Positions 1 to 6,460 of a stretch of DNA of 7,981 nucleotides are shown here, piece after piece. The notes under the pieces were generated by a model, which was not told the DNA's origin, did not search any database, and was given only the letters and a program-made list of their open reading frames with translations. Positions within the stretch are counted from its first letter, which is position 1. Every line of letters begins with the position of its first letter. The DNA lies in the NCBI GenBank assembly GCA_011390455.1, contig JAABSI010000115.1, positions 1 through 7,981 of the forward strand, written 5' to 3'. Both the position numbers and the translations under genes were made by a program. The DNA is from Trueperaceae bacterium (lineage in GTDB: Bacteria; Deinococcota; Deinococci; Deinococcales; Trueperaceae).

Positions 1-2
1 GA

Positions 3-62
3 GGGCTCGACCTCGACCAGGTGGCGCAGGTGCTCGAGGGGCGGCACCGGGCGCGGGGTTGA
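3..62 (+). CDS. 3' end of an unidentified upstream gene (partial)
   Basis: One frame enters from the left edge and reads GLDLDQVAQVLEGRHRARG before a TGA at 60-62. Nearly every third codon position is G or C, as in the confirmed genes here, while the other two plus-strand frames look less like coding sequence. Only about 19 codons are visible, so the family cannot be named. The tail is charged and helix-like. It lies 69 bp upstream of glpX on the same strand, so read-through into glpX is possible. Confidence is modest because the stretch is so short. Confidence 0.4.
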   Translation, partial: GLDLDQVAQVLEGRHRARG

Positions 63-131
63 CCTCGGTCGTGTGTCCGCCGGGCCCGGGGCGGCGCGGA
101 CGCATCGCTCCGCCCGTGCTTTGATGGCGGC
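63..131 (+). promoter_or_regulatory. glpX upstream region: GC hairpin and possible leaderless -10 box
   Basis: The 69 bp between the upstream stop and glpX contain an inverted repeat, GTCCGC (75-80) with GCGGAC (96-101), enclosing more pairable GC. There is no T tract, so it could be a weak terminator or a 5' structure. No Shine-Dalgarno precedes the glpX ATG. A TTTGAT (120-125) sits six bases before it, the spacing of a -10 box in the leaderless promoters common in Deinococcus, although the second base is not the usual A. I see no matching -35. Everything here is tentative. Confidence 0.25.
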
Positions 132-1154
132 ATGACCGAACCCAAGCCCGACCTGGCGGCGCCCCGCGGCGCCGCGATGGACTTCGAGCGTGCGCTGGTG
201 CTCGACACCGTGCGCGTCACCGAGCAAGCGGCGATCGCCGCCGCGCGCGTCGCCGGCAAGGGCGATCCCGACCTGGTCGATCAGGCCGGGGTCGACGCCA
301 TGCGGCGCGTGCTCAACGAGCTCGACATCGACGGCGAGATCGTGATCGGCGAGGGCGAGCGCGACGAGGCCCCCATGCTCTACATCGGCGAGCAGGTCGG
401 CCAAGGGGGCCCGGCGGCCTGGAAGGTCGACATCGCCGTCGACCCGGTCGAGGGCACCGACATCACGGCGCGCATGGTCGAGGGCTCGGTCGCGGTGATC
501 GCGCTCGCCGAGAAGGGGGGCCTGTTCCAGGCCCCGGACACCTACATGGAGAAGCTGATCGTCCCGCCACCCGCGGCGGGCAAGGTCGACCTCACCTGGC
601 CGGTGGCCGCCAACCTCGCCGGCATCGCGCAGGCGCTCGATCGCGACCTCCCGGACCTGACGGTCGTGATCCTCGACCGTCCCCGCCACGCCGAGCTGAT
701 CGCCCAAGTCCGCGCAGCGGGCGCGCGCGTGAAGCTGATCGGCGACGGCGACGTGATCGCCGCGCTGTCGGCCGCGATGAGCGGCACCAACGTCCACGCG
801 GTGATGGGCACCGGCGGCGCCCCGGAAGGGGTCCTCGCCGCGGCCGCGCTCAAGTGCATCGGCGGCGAGATCCAGGGGCGCTTCGTGCCCCGCAACGAGG
901 GCGAGCGCGCGCGCCTCGACGCCGCTGGCGTCGACCTCGCGCGGGTCTACCGCACGAACGACCTGGCGCCCGGCCAGCACCTCGTCTTCAGCGCCACCGG
1001 CATCACGAACGGCGACCTGGTGCGTGGGGTCCGGTTCTTCAAGCAGGGCGCGCGGACGCACACGGTCTCGATGGGGTACCGGTCGCGGGTCGTTCGTCTG
1101 TCCGACGCGGTGCATCTGCTCGGCGAGGGCGCGCGCGTGACCATCCAGATCTGA
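132..1154 (+). CDS. glpX: class II fructose-1,6-bisphosphatase (GlpX)
   Basis: Hydrolyses fructose 1,6-bisphosphate to fructose 6-phosphate and phosphate in the cytoplasm, the committed step of gluconeogenesis, using divalent metal. The 340-residue protein matches the family in length and motifs. The [10 protein letters not shown] block starts at residue 73 and DPVEGT spans 104-109. By comparison with E. coli GlpX as I remember it, metal/catalytic residues D33, E57, D85 and E213 correspond here to D50, E74, D104 and E232, all intact. The ATG at 132 gives about 15 residues more than the conserved core, and an internal ATG at residue 16 ([10 protein letters not shown]) is an alternative start. 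No Shine-Dalgarno is visible at the first ATG. The gene converges on phrB with a 21-bp gap. Some GlpX proteins of other lineages also act on sedoheptulose bisphosphate; the sequence alone does not decide that. Confidence 0.96.
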   Translation: MTEPKPDLAAPRGAAMDFERALVLDTVRVTEQAAIAAARVAGKGDPDLVDQAGVDAMRRVLNELDIDGEIVIGEGERDEAPMLYIGEQVGQGGPAAWKVDIAVDPVEGTDITARMVEGSVAVIALAEKGGLFQAPDTYMEKLIVPPPAAGKVDLTWPVAANLAGIAQALDRDLPDLTVVILDRPRHAELIAQVRAAGARVKLIGDGDVIAALSAAMSGTNVHAVMGTGGAPEGVLAAAALKCIGGEIQGRFVPRNEGERARLDAAGVDLARVYRTNDLAPGQHLVFSATGITNGDLVRGVRFFKQGARTHTVSMGYRSRVVRLSDAVHLLGEGARVTIQI

Positions 1155-1157
1155 GCG

Positions 1158-1175
1158 GGCCGCGCGCGACCGGCC
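1158..1175. terminator. possible small hairpin between convergent genes
   Basis: GGCCG (1158-1162) and CGGCC (1171-1175) form a 5-bp stem around an 8-base loop, filling almost all of the 21 bp between the converging glpX and phrB stops. It could serve both strands. There is no T run on either side and short GC stems are frequent in DNA of this composition, so support is weak. Confidence 0.22.
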
Positions 1176-2696
1176 TCAAGGGAGCCGTGCGCGCAGCTCG
1201 GCGGCGCGTACCCGCACGGCCGCCTGCTCGTCGGGGTCGCGACCCCGCCAGGCCTTGACCGCCACCGCCATCCGGGGGTGGCGGGCGAAGCGCTCCTGGT
1301 GGCGATCGACGAAGTCCCAGTAGCCGACGGTGAACGGGCACGCCTTCGGCCCGGTGCGGGTGCCCGGGTCGAACGGACAGCGGCGGCAATGGTCGCCCAT
1401 CCGGTTCAGGTAGGCGCCGCCCGACACGTACGGCTTGGTGGTCATCGCGCCGCCGTCGGCGTATTGGCTCATGCCCATGACGTTGGGCACCATCACCCAG
1501 TCCTGGGCATCGACGTGCAGCGCCGTGAACCAATCGGTCAACTCCGCGGGATCGACGCCGAGCCCCAAGGCGAGGTTGCCGAAGACCATCAGGCGCTGGA
1601 TGTGGTGCGACCAGCCGCGCTCGTCGACGTTCGCCCACGCGTCGGCGAAGCACGCCATGCGCGTCGCGCCGGTCCAGTACGCCGCGGGCAGCGGCGCGCG
1701 GTGGTCGAGCGCGTTGGCGCTCGCGAGCGCTTCGCCGCGCACCCGGTCGACGTGGAACACGTACTCGCGCCAGCCGAGCACCTGGCGCACGAACCCCTCG
1801 GCGCTCTGCAGCGGGACGCGGCCATCGCCCGTCCGGTACGCCCGCTCGACGGCCTCGAGCACCTCGCGGGGGTGCAGCAGGCCCAGGTTGATCGGCACCG
1901 ACAGCTGGCTGTGCGCGAGCGCGCGCTCGCCGTGGACGAGGGCGTCCTCGAAGGGACCGAACTCGGGCAGGCGCTCGGCCACGAAGCGCTCGAGCGCGAC
2001 GAGCGCCTGCGCCCGGGTCACGGGCCAGGCGAAGGGGCGGAGTCGACCGGGGTGGTCGGGGAAGGTGCGGGCGACGTCGTGGAGCACGGCTTCTTGCAGG
2101 GCGTCGGGTTCGAACGTCGGCGGCGGCACGAAGCGGTGGCCGCGCTCCGGGACCTGCCGGTTCGAAGCGTCGAGGTTCCAGGCGCCGCCCTCGGGGCGGC
2201 GGGGATCGTCCGGGTCCATCAGCCAGCCCTGGGCCTCGCGGACGGTCCGGTAGTACCCTTCCATCACCCAGCGCTTGCGGCCGCGCGCCCAGGCGTCGAA
2301 GGTGGCGTCGTCGACGAGGCGCAGCGCGTTGGGCAGCACGCGGACGTCGCCGCCGGCTTCGCGCGCGGCCTTCGTGAGGGCTTGGGCGACGCCGCGGTCG
2401 TTGGGGCGCATCAGCTCGAGGGTGGCACCCGGCCAGCGCTCCAGGTGGGCGGCGATCGCCGCCTCGAACGAGGGCGCCAGCCGGTGGTGGTCGACGGTGA
2501 ACCCGTCGGCCTCCAGGTCGGCCGCGAAACGCCGGAGCGCGCCGAAGAAGAGCGCCGCCTTCTGGACGTGCGCGCGGGTCGCGCGCACCAGACCCACGGA
2601 CTCCACGGTGAGGACCACGGTGGCGGCCGGGTCGGCGTCGGCGAGCGGGCCGTGGTCGCGGGTCAGTTGGTCGCCCAACACGAGGACGTGGCGCAC
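1176..2696 (-). CDS. phrB: iron-sulfur (6-4) photolyase / bacterial cryptochrome (FeS-BCP, PhrB-type)
   Basis: Flavoprotein of the photolyase/cryptochrome superfamily, iron-sulfur bacterial branch (typed by Agrobacterium PhrB and Rhodobacter CryB). Characterised members use light to repair (6-4) photoproducts. From the GTG at 2696 the protein has 506 residues. The N-terminal antenna-type Rossmann domain opens with VRHVLVLGDQL, and the helical FAD domain follows. Four cysteines expected to hold a [4Fe-4S] cluster are present: C349, then CRRC at 437-440, then C453 (CX2C, then 12 residues, then C). PhrB, as I recall, uses C350, C438, C441 and C454, an offset of one. The active-site pair in GWSHHIQRL falls at H364-H365, matching PhrB H365-H366. 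An upstream ATG at 2744 would add 16 residues but lies within a strong hairpin, so GTG is preferred. The gene appears to stand alone. Confidence 0.93.
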   Translation of the reverse strand: MRHVLVLGDQLTRDHGPLADADPAATVVLTVESVGLVRATRAHVQKAALFFGALRRFAADLEADGFTVDHHRLAPSFEAAIAAHLERWPGATLELMRPNDRGVAQALTKAAREAGGDVRVLPNALRLVDDATFDAWARGRKRWVMEGYYRTVREAQGWLMDPDDPRRPEGGAWNLDASNRQVPERGHRFVPPPTFEPDALQEAVLHDVARTFPDHPGRLRPFAWPVTRAQALVALERFVAERLPEFGPFEDALVHGERALAHSQLSVPINLGLLHPREVLEAVERAYRTGDGRVPLQSAEGFVRQVLGWREYVFHVDRVRGEALASANALDHRAPLPAAYWTGATRMACFADAWANVDERGWSHHIQRLMVFGNLALGLGVDPAELTDWFTALHVDAQDWVMVPNVMGMSQYADGGAMTTKPYVSGGAYLNRMGDHCRRCPFDPGTRTGPKACPFTVGYWDFVDRHQERFARHPRMAVAVKAWRGRDPDEQAAVRVRAAELRARLP

Positions 2697-2701
2697 GCCG
2701 C

Positions 2702-2707
2702 AGCCTA
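2702..2707 (-). promoter_or_regulatory. possible -10 box (TAGGCT) of a leaderless phrB promoter
   Basis: Read on the minus strand, TAGGCT lies five bases before the phrB GTG and fits TANNNT, the -10 consensus of leaderless promoters described in Deinococcus. No good Shine-Dalgarno precedes the GTG. No -35 is visible, since the strong hairpin occupies that position. Weak evidence, mainly of use in choosing the start. Confidence 0.25.
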
Positions 2708-2710
2708 ACG

Positions 2711-2742
2711 GCGCGCGGCCACCCCGGAGGGTGGCCGCGCGC
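2711..2742 (-). terminator. perfect 13-bp GC hairpin after the TPR gene
   Basis: GCGCGCGGCCACC (2711-2723) and its exact reverse complement (2730-2742) enclose a 6-base loop (CCGGAG). It begins 21 bp past the stop of the TPR gene and ends 14 bp before the phrB GTG, the right place to end the TPR transcript. There is no downstream U tract, so it would be an atypical terminator or an RNA-stabilising or attenuating stem. It is by far the strongest inverted repeat I see in the window. Confidence 0.6.
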
Positions 2743-2763
2743 ACCGGCGATCGGATCGGGCGG

Positions 2764-3654
2764 TCAGTCGGCGTCCGCGGCCGGCGGGGCCGGCTCGGCG
2801 AGGCGCCGGGATTCGTTCACCCAGTAGGCGAGGTTCGCGTCGTCCGGTGCCAGGCGCGCGGCGGTCCCGTAGTAGGTCGCGGCGTCGGCGTACTGGCCCC
2901 GTTCGAAGGCGACCCGTCCGAGCCAGGCCCAGGCGTCGACGTAGCCGTCGTTCAGGGTGCTGGCGCGCGCGAAGCGCTCGGCCGCCTCGGTCAGGCGGTT
3001 CTCTTCGTAGAGGGCGACCCCGGCGCGGAAGGCGTCGACCGCTGCGCTGCCCCACACCGCCTGCTCTTGCGCCAGGTCCAGGAAGTACGCCGCGCGCTCG
3101 TCGTCGGGCTCGAGCTCCAAGGCCCGGCGCCAGTAGGGGATGGCTTGCGCCGGGCGCTGGGTCTCGACGAGGATCCGGCCGGCCCAGACGTGCGCCTCGG
3201 CGTCGTCGGGCGCGAGCTCGGCGACCGCGACGTAGCGCTCGAGCGCCGCGTCGAGGCGCCCGGCCTCGTAGAGACCGTAGGCGAGGCGCTTGCCGACGTC
3301 GGCCGCGTACCCGCGGTCCTCTTCGTCCAGCACGCCACCTCGGCGCACGTAGTCCTGCCAGGTGGTCCACGCGGGCCCGGTCCACTGGCTGCGGCTGTAC
3401 GCCTCGGCGAGGAAGCGCACGGGCTCGAGGCGGTCGGGTGCGAGGGCCATCGCCCGACGGCCGGCGGCGAAGGCGTCCTGCCAGAGGGGGCGGTCGGGGT
3501 ACTGGGCCTCGTAGGTCGCGAGCGCTTCGGCCATGCGCGCCTCGCCTTCGGCGAGGGCGTCGGCCGCGGCTTGCGGGAGCGAGGGTTGGGCGAGGGCGAG
3601 TCCGGCGAAGACGATCGCCAGCGCCGCCAGGGTCTTGGTCAGGGTCTGGAGCAT
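2764..3654 (-). CDS. secreted tetratricopeptide-repeat protein
   Basis: A 296-residue exported protein built of TPR helices, probably a periplasmic scaffold; no enzymatic motif is visible and the partner is unknown. Residues 1-22 are a Sec-type signal peptide: a short polar start with K7, a hydrophobic stretch LAALAIVFAGLALA, and likely cleavage after ALA before Q23. There is no lipobox cysteine. TPR-like units run at about 122-151, 152-185, 205-237 and 238-272, with a degenerate one near 58-90; several end in the P-D-D turn. The tail (PAPPAADAD) is low-complexity and acidic. The ATG at 3654 has GGGAGG five bases upstream. A TTG seven codons earlier would add residues in front of the signal peptide and is disfavoured. 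Flanked by a gap with small inverted repeats and a strong hairpin, it looks monocistronic. Confidence 0.85.
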   Translation of the reverse strand: MLQTLTKTLAALAIVFAGLALAQPSLPQAAADALAEGEARMAEALATYEAQYPDRPLWQDAFAAGRRAMALAPDRLEPVRFLAEAYSRSQWTGPAWTTWQDYVRRGGVLDEEDRGYAADVGKRLAYGLYEAGRLDAALERYVAVAELAPDDAEAHVWAGRILVETQRPAQAIPYWRRALELEPDDERAAYFLDLAQEQAVWGSAAVDAFRAGVALYEENRLTEAAERFARASTLNDGYVDAWAWLGRVAFERGQYADAATYYGTAARLAPDDANLAYWVNESRRLAEPAPPAADAD

Positions 3655-3725
3655 GGGGGCCTCCCGATGGGGCAACGACGGACGTCCGCCGATTCCGGCG
3701 GTTCATCCTCCACTATCGCGGGACG
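3655..3725. promoter_or_regulatory. rdgB-TPR gap with two inverted repeats
   Basis: This 71-bp gap follows the end of the murI-rph-rdgB run and precedes the TPR gene. It contains CCGCCG-ATTC-CGGCGG (3686-3701), a perfect 6-bp stem with a 4-base loop, and an overlapping exact 10-base palindrome CGGACGTCCG (3679-3688). A GGACGTC also recurs at 3721-3727, touching the rdgB stop. On the minus strand GATAGT (3717-3712) is a possible -10 for the TPR gene, with no convincing -35. The hairpin may end the upstream operon (no T tract), or the palindrome may be a protein site. Both are tentative. Confidence 0.35.
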
Positions 3726-4352
3726 TCAGATGAGAAAGGGTGCCGCGCCCTCGGAACCGAGCCAGGCGCGCAGTTCGGCCAGCGCCCGGCCCCGGTGGCT
3801 GACGCGCTCCTTCTCGGCCAGGCTCGCTTCCGCGAAGGTCGTGCCGAGGTCGTCGGACAGGAAGACCGGATCGTAGCCGAAGCCGTCGTCGCCGCGCGGG
3901 CCGAAGAGGATCGTGCCCTCGCACGCGCCCCGGAACGTGGCGACCGCGCCGTCGGGCGCCGCCACCACCACGACCGACACGAAGCGCGCTTGGCGTTGCC
4001 CGACGGGCACGTGCTTGAGGCGTTGCAGCAGGTGCGCCGTGCGCTCGCCGTCCCCCAGGCCCGGCCCGCCGAAGCGCGCCGACCAGACGCCGGGTGCGCC
4101 ACCGAGCGCGTCGACCTCCAGGCCGCTGTCGTCGGCGACCGCCACCCGGCGCAGCTTGGCGGCGGCGAAACCGGCCTTGAGAAGCGCGTTCTCCTCGTAC
4201 GTCGCGCCGGTCTCCGGCGGGAAGCTGCGCAACCCGAGGTCGCCCGCCGCCTCCAGGTCGACGCCCGCCGGTCCCAGCGCCGCGGCGAACTCGCGCACCT
4301 TGCCGGGGTTGCCGGTCGCGAGCACCCAGCGGTGGCGCGCCGAGGCGGTCAC
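3726..4352 (-). CDS. rdgB: XTP/dITP diphosphatase (non-canonical purine NTP pyrophosphatase)
   Basis: Cytoplasmic HAM1/RdgB-family enzyme that hydrolyses dITP, XTP and related deaminated purine nucleotides to monophosphate and pyrophosphate, keeping them out of nucleic acids. The 208-residue protein has the family landmarks in order: TGNPGKVREF (13-22) with the T-x-N-x-x-K phosphate-binding pattern, ADDSGLEVDALGG (73-85), FGYDPVF (158-164), and K181 followed by SHRGRAL (185-191). The GTG at 4352 overlaps the rph stop as GTGA (4 bases) and has GGAG seven bases upstream, indicating translational coupling. The same frame stays open far upstream through rph, but that part has no family similarity and is a GC-rich artefact. 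It is the last gene of the run before the gap holding small inverted repeats. Confidence 0.95.
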   Translation of the reverse strand: MTASARHRWVLATGNPGKVREFAAALGPAGVDLEAAGDLGLRSFPPETGATYEENALLKAGFAAAKLRRVAVADDSGLEVDALGGAPGVWSARFGGPGLGDGERTAHLLQRLKHVPVGQRQARFVSVVVVAAPDGAVATFRGACEGTILFGPRGDDGFGYDPVFLSDDLGTTFAEASLAEKERVSHRGRALAELRAWLGSEGAAPFLI

Positions 4353-5098
4353 CGAGGCGCTCCGACGGGCCGCGGCCGCGCCCACGCCGGACGTGCCGTC
4401 GCGAGCACCCGCGCCACCCCGGCGATGCCCAAGGCGATCAGCTGCACGTACGCCTCGGCGTCGACCGGCTCGCCCTCGGCGCCGCCGTGCACCTCGACGA
4501 CGCGCCCGTCCGCGGTGGCGACCACGGCGAGGTCGACGTCGGCCGCCGCGTCCTCGTCGTGGTCGAGGTCGAGGCGCGGCACGCCGTCGACGAGGCCCAC
4601 CGAGACGGCCGCGAGCTCGTGCCGCAGCGGCCAGGCGTCGAGCGCGCCGGCGAAGACCCGGCGGTCGGCGTGCTCGTGCAGCGCCGCGTAGGCGGCGAGC
4701 AACGCCGCGCAGCGGGTGCCGCCGTCGGCGCGCACGACGTCGCAATCGACGGTCAGCGTCGTCCCCGGGAACGCCGTGAGGTCGACCGTCGCGCGCAGCG
4801 CCCGCCCGAGGAAGCGCTGGATCTCCTGCGTGCGCCCGCGCACCGAGCCGCGCTCGCGGACCGTGCGCTCCCGGGTGGCGCGCGGCAACATCGCGTACTC
4901 CGCGGTCAGCCAACCGCCGCGGTGCCCGCGGCCGCGCAGGTGCGGCGGGAGCGTCGGCGACGCGCTCACGGTCGCGAGCACCTCGGTGCGCCCCCAGACC
5001 ACCCGCGCCGCCCCCTCGGCGTGCGGGTGGCCGCCGACCTCGACGTTCAGGGGCCTCAGCGCGTCCGCCGCGCGATCGGCACGCACCGGAGCGCTCAT
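4349..5098 (-). CDS. rph: ribonuclease PH
   Basis: Phosphorolytic 3'-to-5' exoribonuclease that trims the 3' ends of tRNA precursors; family members form hexameric rings. The 249-residue protein is of normal family length. Visible landmarks are RPLNVEVGG near the N-terminus (15-23), GGWLTAEYAMLPRAT (61-75), GRTQEIQRFLGRALR (88-102), DCDVVRADGGTR (118-129) with the phosphate-site R129, and an acidic stretch DLDHDED (177-183) followed by D187 and D189, where the metal-binding aspartates of the family lie. The ATG at 5098 overlaps the murI stop as ATGA, and its own stop overlaps the rdgB GTG. Frames longer than this reach into murI and lack rph similarity. No truncation is seen, unlike the frameshifted rph of E. 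coli K-12. Confidence 0.96.
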   Translation of the reverse strand: MSAPVRADRAADALRPLNVEVGGHPHAEGAARVVWGRTEVLATVSASPTLPPHLRGRGHRGGWLTAEYAMLPRATRERTVRERGSVRGRTQEIQRFLGRALRATVDLTAFPGTTLTVDCDVVRADGGTRCAALLAAYAALHEHADRRVFAGALDAWPLRHELAAVSVGLVDGVPRLDLDHDEDAAADVDLAVVATADGRVVEVHGGAEGEPVDAEAYVQLIALGIAGVARVLATARPAWARPRPVGAPR

Positions 5099-6003
5099 CG
5101 GGCCACCGCGGTGCGGCCGGCCGCGTCGACGGGCGACGCCGCGGGCCACCCCGCTCGGGCCGGCAGCGGCAACGCGATCGGCTCGATCGGACCCTCGGGT
5201 CCGTCGAGCACCCTCGCCACGTGGGCGTAGCTCGGCAGATCGCCGGTGACGAGGTGGTGCACGCTGCCGTGGCCGCTCGCGCGGGCGAGGCCGTGCGCGG
5301 CGAGGGCATCCGCGACCGCCGCCGCCGTCGCCGCCGCCGAATCGACGAGGGCGACGTCGGGGCCGAGCACGGAGCGAAGCGTGGCGGCGAGGGGTGGGTA
5401 GTGCGTGCACCCGAGGATGAGGGTGCGCAGTTCGGCGGGTCGGTCCGAGAGGTAGTGCTCGGCCACGAGCCGCGCGATGGTGCCGTCGGAGACGCCCTCC
5501 TCGACGATGGGCACGAAGAGTGGGCAGGCGCGACCCCAGGCGCGCAGCCCGTGGGCGGTCAGCGCGCGCTGGTAGGTGCCGGCGCCGATGGTGCCGGCGG
5601 TGCCGAGGACGCCGACGACGGCGTCGGGGCCGTGCGCGGTATGGGCGGCGACGGCGGCCGCGACGCCGGGTTCCACGACGCCCCACACCGGCACCGGCGC
5701 GGCGGCGGCGAGGTCGGGGAGCGCGGCGGCGGAGGCGGTGTTGCAGGCGACGACGACGGCTTTGACGCCGCGCGCCACCAGCTCCCTGGTCCACTCGAAG
5801 GCGAAGCCGCGCACCATGGCCTGCGGTTTGCCCCCGTACGGCAGGCGGGCGGTATCGCCCACGTAGAGGAAGTCCTCGTGCGGGAGCGCGCGCACCAGCG
5901 CGCGCAGCACGGTCAAGCCGCCGACGCCGGAGTCGAAGACGCCGATCGGGGACGACGCGTGGGACGAGACGAGGGACGACACGTGGGACGAGGCGTCGGG
6001 CAC
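5095..6003 (-). CDS. murI: glutamate racemase
   Basis: Converts L-glutamate to D-glutamate for peptidoglycan peptide stems, cofactor-free, in the cytoplasm. The 302-residue protein carries IGVFDSGVGG (20-29, with D24 and S25), LPYG (54-57), the first catalytic cysteine in ACNTASA (C87) and the second in LGCTHYP (C199), so both catalytic cysteines are present. The start chosen is the GTG at 6003, four bases past the stop of the membrane-protein gene. It has no Shine-Dalgarno. The first 18 residues are a serine/histidine-rich leader made by a 24-bp tandem repeat, and a second in-frame GTG at residue 8 (5982) could be the true start. The C-terminal 20 residues (PARAGWPAA onwards) extend past the family core. 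The overlap with rph implies coupling. Confidence 0.95.
   Translation of the reverse strand: MPDASSHVSSLVSSHASSPIGVFDSGVGGLTVLRALVRALPHEDFLYVGDTARLPYGGKPQAMVRGFAFEWTRELVARGVKAVVVACNTASAAALPDLAAAAPVPVWGVVEPGVAAAVAAHTAHGPDAVVGVLGTAGTIGAGTYQRALTAHGLRAWGRACPLFVPIVEEGVSDGTIARLVAEHYLSDRPAELRTLILGCTHYPPLAATLRSVLGPDVALVDSAAATAAAVADALAAHGLARASGHGSVHHLVTGDLPSYAHVARVLDGPEGPIEPIALPLPARAGWPAASPVDAAGRTAVAR
5949..5996. repeat. 24-bp in-frame tandem repeat at the murI N-terminus
   Basis: Two copies of a 24-bp unit (5949-5972 and 5973-5996) differ at only three positions (5957/5981, 5969/5993, 5972/5996). Because 24 is a multiple of three, the duplication adds eight residues in frame, encoding SSHVSSLV followed by SSHASSPI, directly before the conserved core of glutamate racemase. 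Confidence 0.85.
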
Positions 6004-6007
6004 GGCG

Positions 6008-6460
6008 TCAGCGTAGCACCGCGTCCCGCGGGCGGCGCGCCGCGAACGCGAGCAGCGCGGCGGCCACCAACCCGGCCGGCAGCGCGACCACGCCGAGGTC
6101 GAGGGCGAGCGCGTAGATCAGGTTGAGCGGCGTGTTGATGAGCGCCCCGCGCACCAGACCGCCCACGCCCCAGCCGCCCTCGAGCGTCAGCCCGACCACG
6201 GCGCCGAGCAGCGCGGCGACCGGCGCGAAGGCGAGCACGAAGGCGAGCACGGCGAAGGGCAGCGTCCATCGTCGGACGCGCCGGAACCACGGCGCGAACG
6301 CCCAGGCGAGCAGCAGCGTGGCCACCGCGAACACGACGGCGTCGGCCACGAGCGAGGGCGTGAGGGCGGTGAGGACGCCGCGCGCCCGGCCGGCGACCTC
6401 GATCAGGGCGAAGCCAGCGAGCCCGAGCGCGACGGCGAGCAGCGCGAGCCGGGCGTTCAC
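6008..6460 (-). CDS. four-helix integral membrane protein, family unknown
   Basis: A 150-residue hydrophobic protein I do not recognise. Likely membrane helices are at about 5-22 (LALLAVALGLAGFALIEV), 37-57 (VADAVVFAVATLLLAWAFAPW), 67-92 (LPFAVLAFVLAFAPVAALLGAVVGLT, perhaps a hairpin) and 110-142, with basic loops FRRVRRW at 59-65 and ARRPRDAVLR at the C-terminus, suggesting those face the cytoplasm. No catalytic or nucleotide-binding motif is visible. The GTG at 6460 overlaps the stop of the TIM-barrel gene as GTGA, with GGGGA six bases upstream, so it is coupled to that gene. It ends four bases before murI. Its place between a sugar-uptake gene pair and murI could mean a transport accessory or an envelope role; neither is shown by sequence. 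Confidence 0.75.
   Translation of the reverse strand: MNARLALLAVALGLAGFALIEVAGRARGVLTALTPSLVADAVVFAVATLLLAWAFAPWFRRVRRWTLPFAVLAFVLAFAPVAALLGAVVGLTLEGGWGVGGLVRGALINTPLNLIYALALDLGVVALPAGLVAAALLAFAARRPRDAVLR
6010..6015 (-). promoter_or_regulatory. possible leaderless -10 box (TACGCT) before murI
   Basis: TACGCT, read on the minus strand, lies six bases before the murI GTG and fits TANNNT. murI has no Shine-Dalgarno, so a leaderless internal transcript starting at the GTG is conceivable. It overlaps the last codons of the membrane-protein gene and no -35 is seen. Confidence 0.25.

Noticed and set aside
1278..2708. Long plus-strand open frame (476 codons) antisense to phrB
   Set aside because: It mirrors phrB, is rich in Arg, Gly, Val and Ala with no recognisable domain, and such antisense frames are expected at this GC content. 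phrB has a full set of family residues on the other strand.
2764..3654. TPR protein as a lipoprotein
   Set aside because: The signal peptide ends ALA-Q with no cysteine at the cleavage site.
2275..4779. Several overlapping plus-strand frames of 288-614 codons across phrB, the TPR gene, rdgB and rph
   Set aside because: They are Arg/Pro/Ala-rich, have no motifs and lie opposite four well-supported genes.
3726..5309. 527-codon minus-strand frame that includes rdgB as a possible fusion protein
   Set aside because: Only the last 208 codons resemble a protein family. The upstream part is the wrong frame of rph and murI, and the GTG at 4352 has its own Shine-Dalgarno and the GTGA overlap.
4349..5794. 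481-codon minus-strand frame extending rph upstream into murI
   Set aside because: Similarity to RNase PH starts just after the ATG at 5098, which overlaps the murI stop; the extension is low-complexity Arg-rich translation of murI in another frame.
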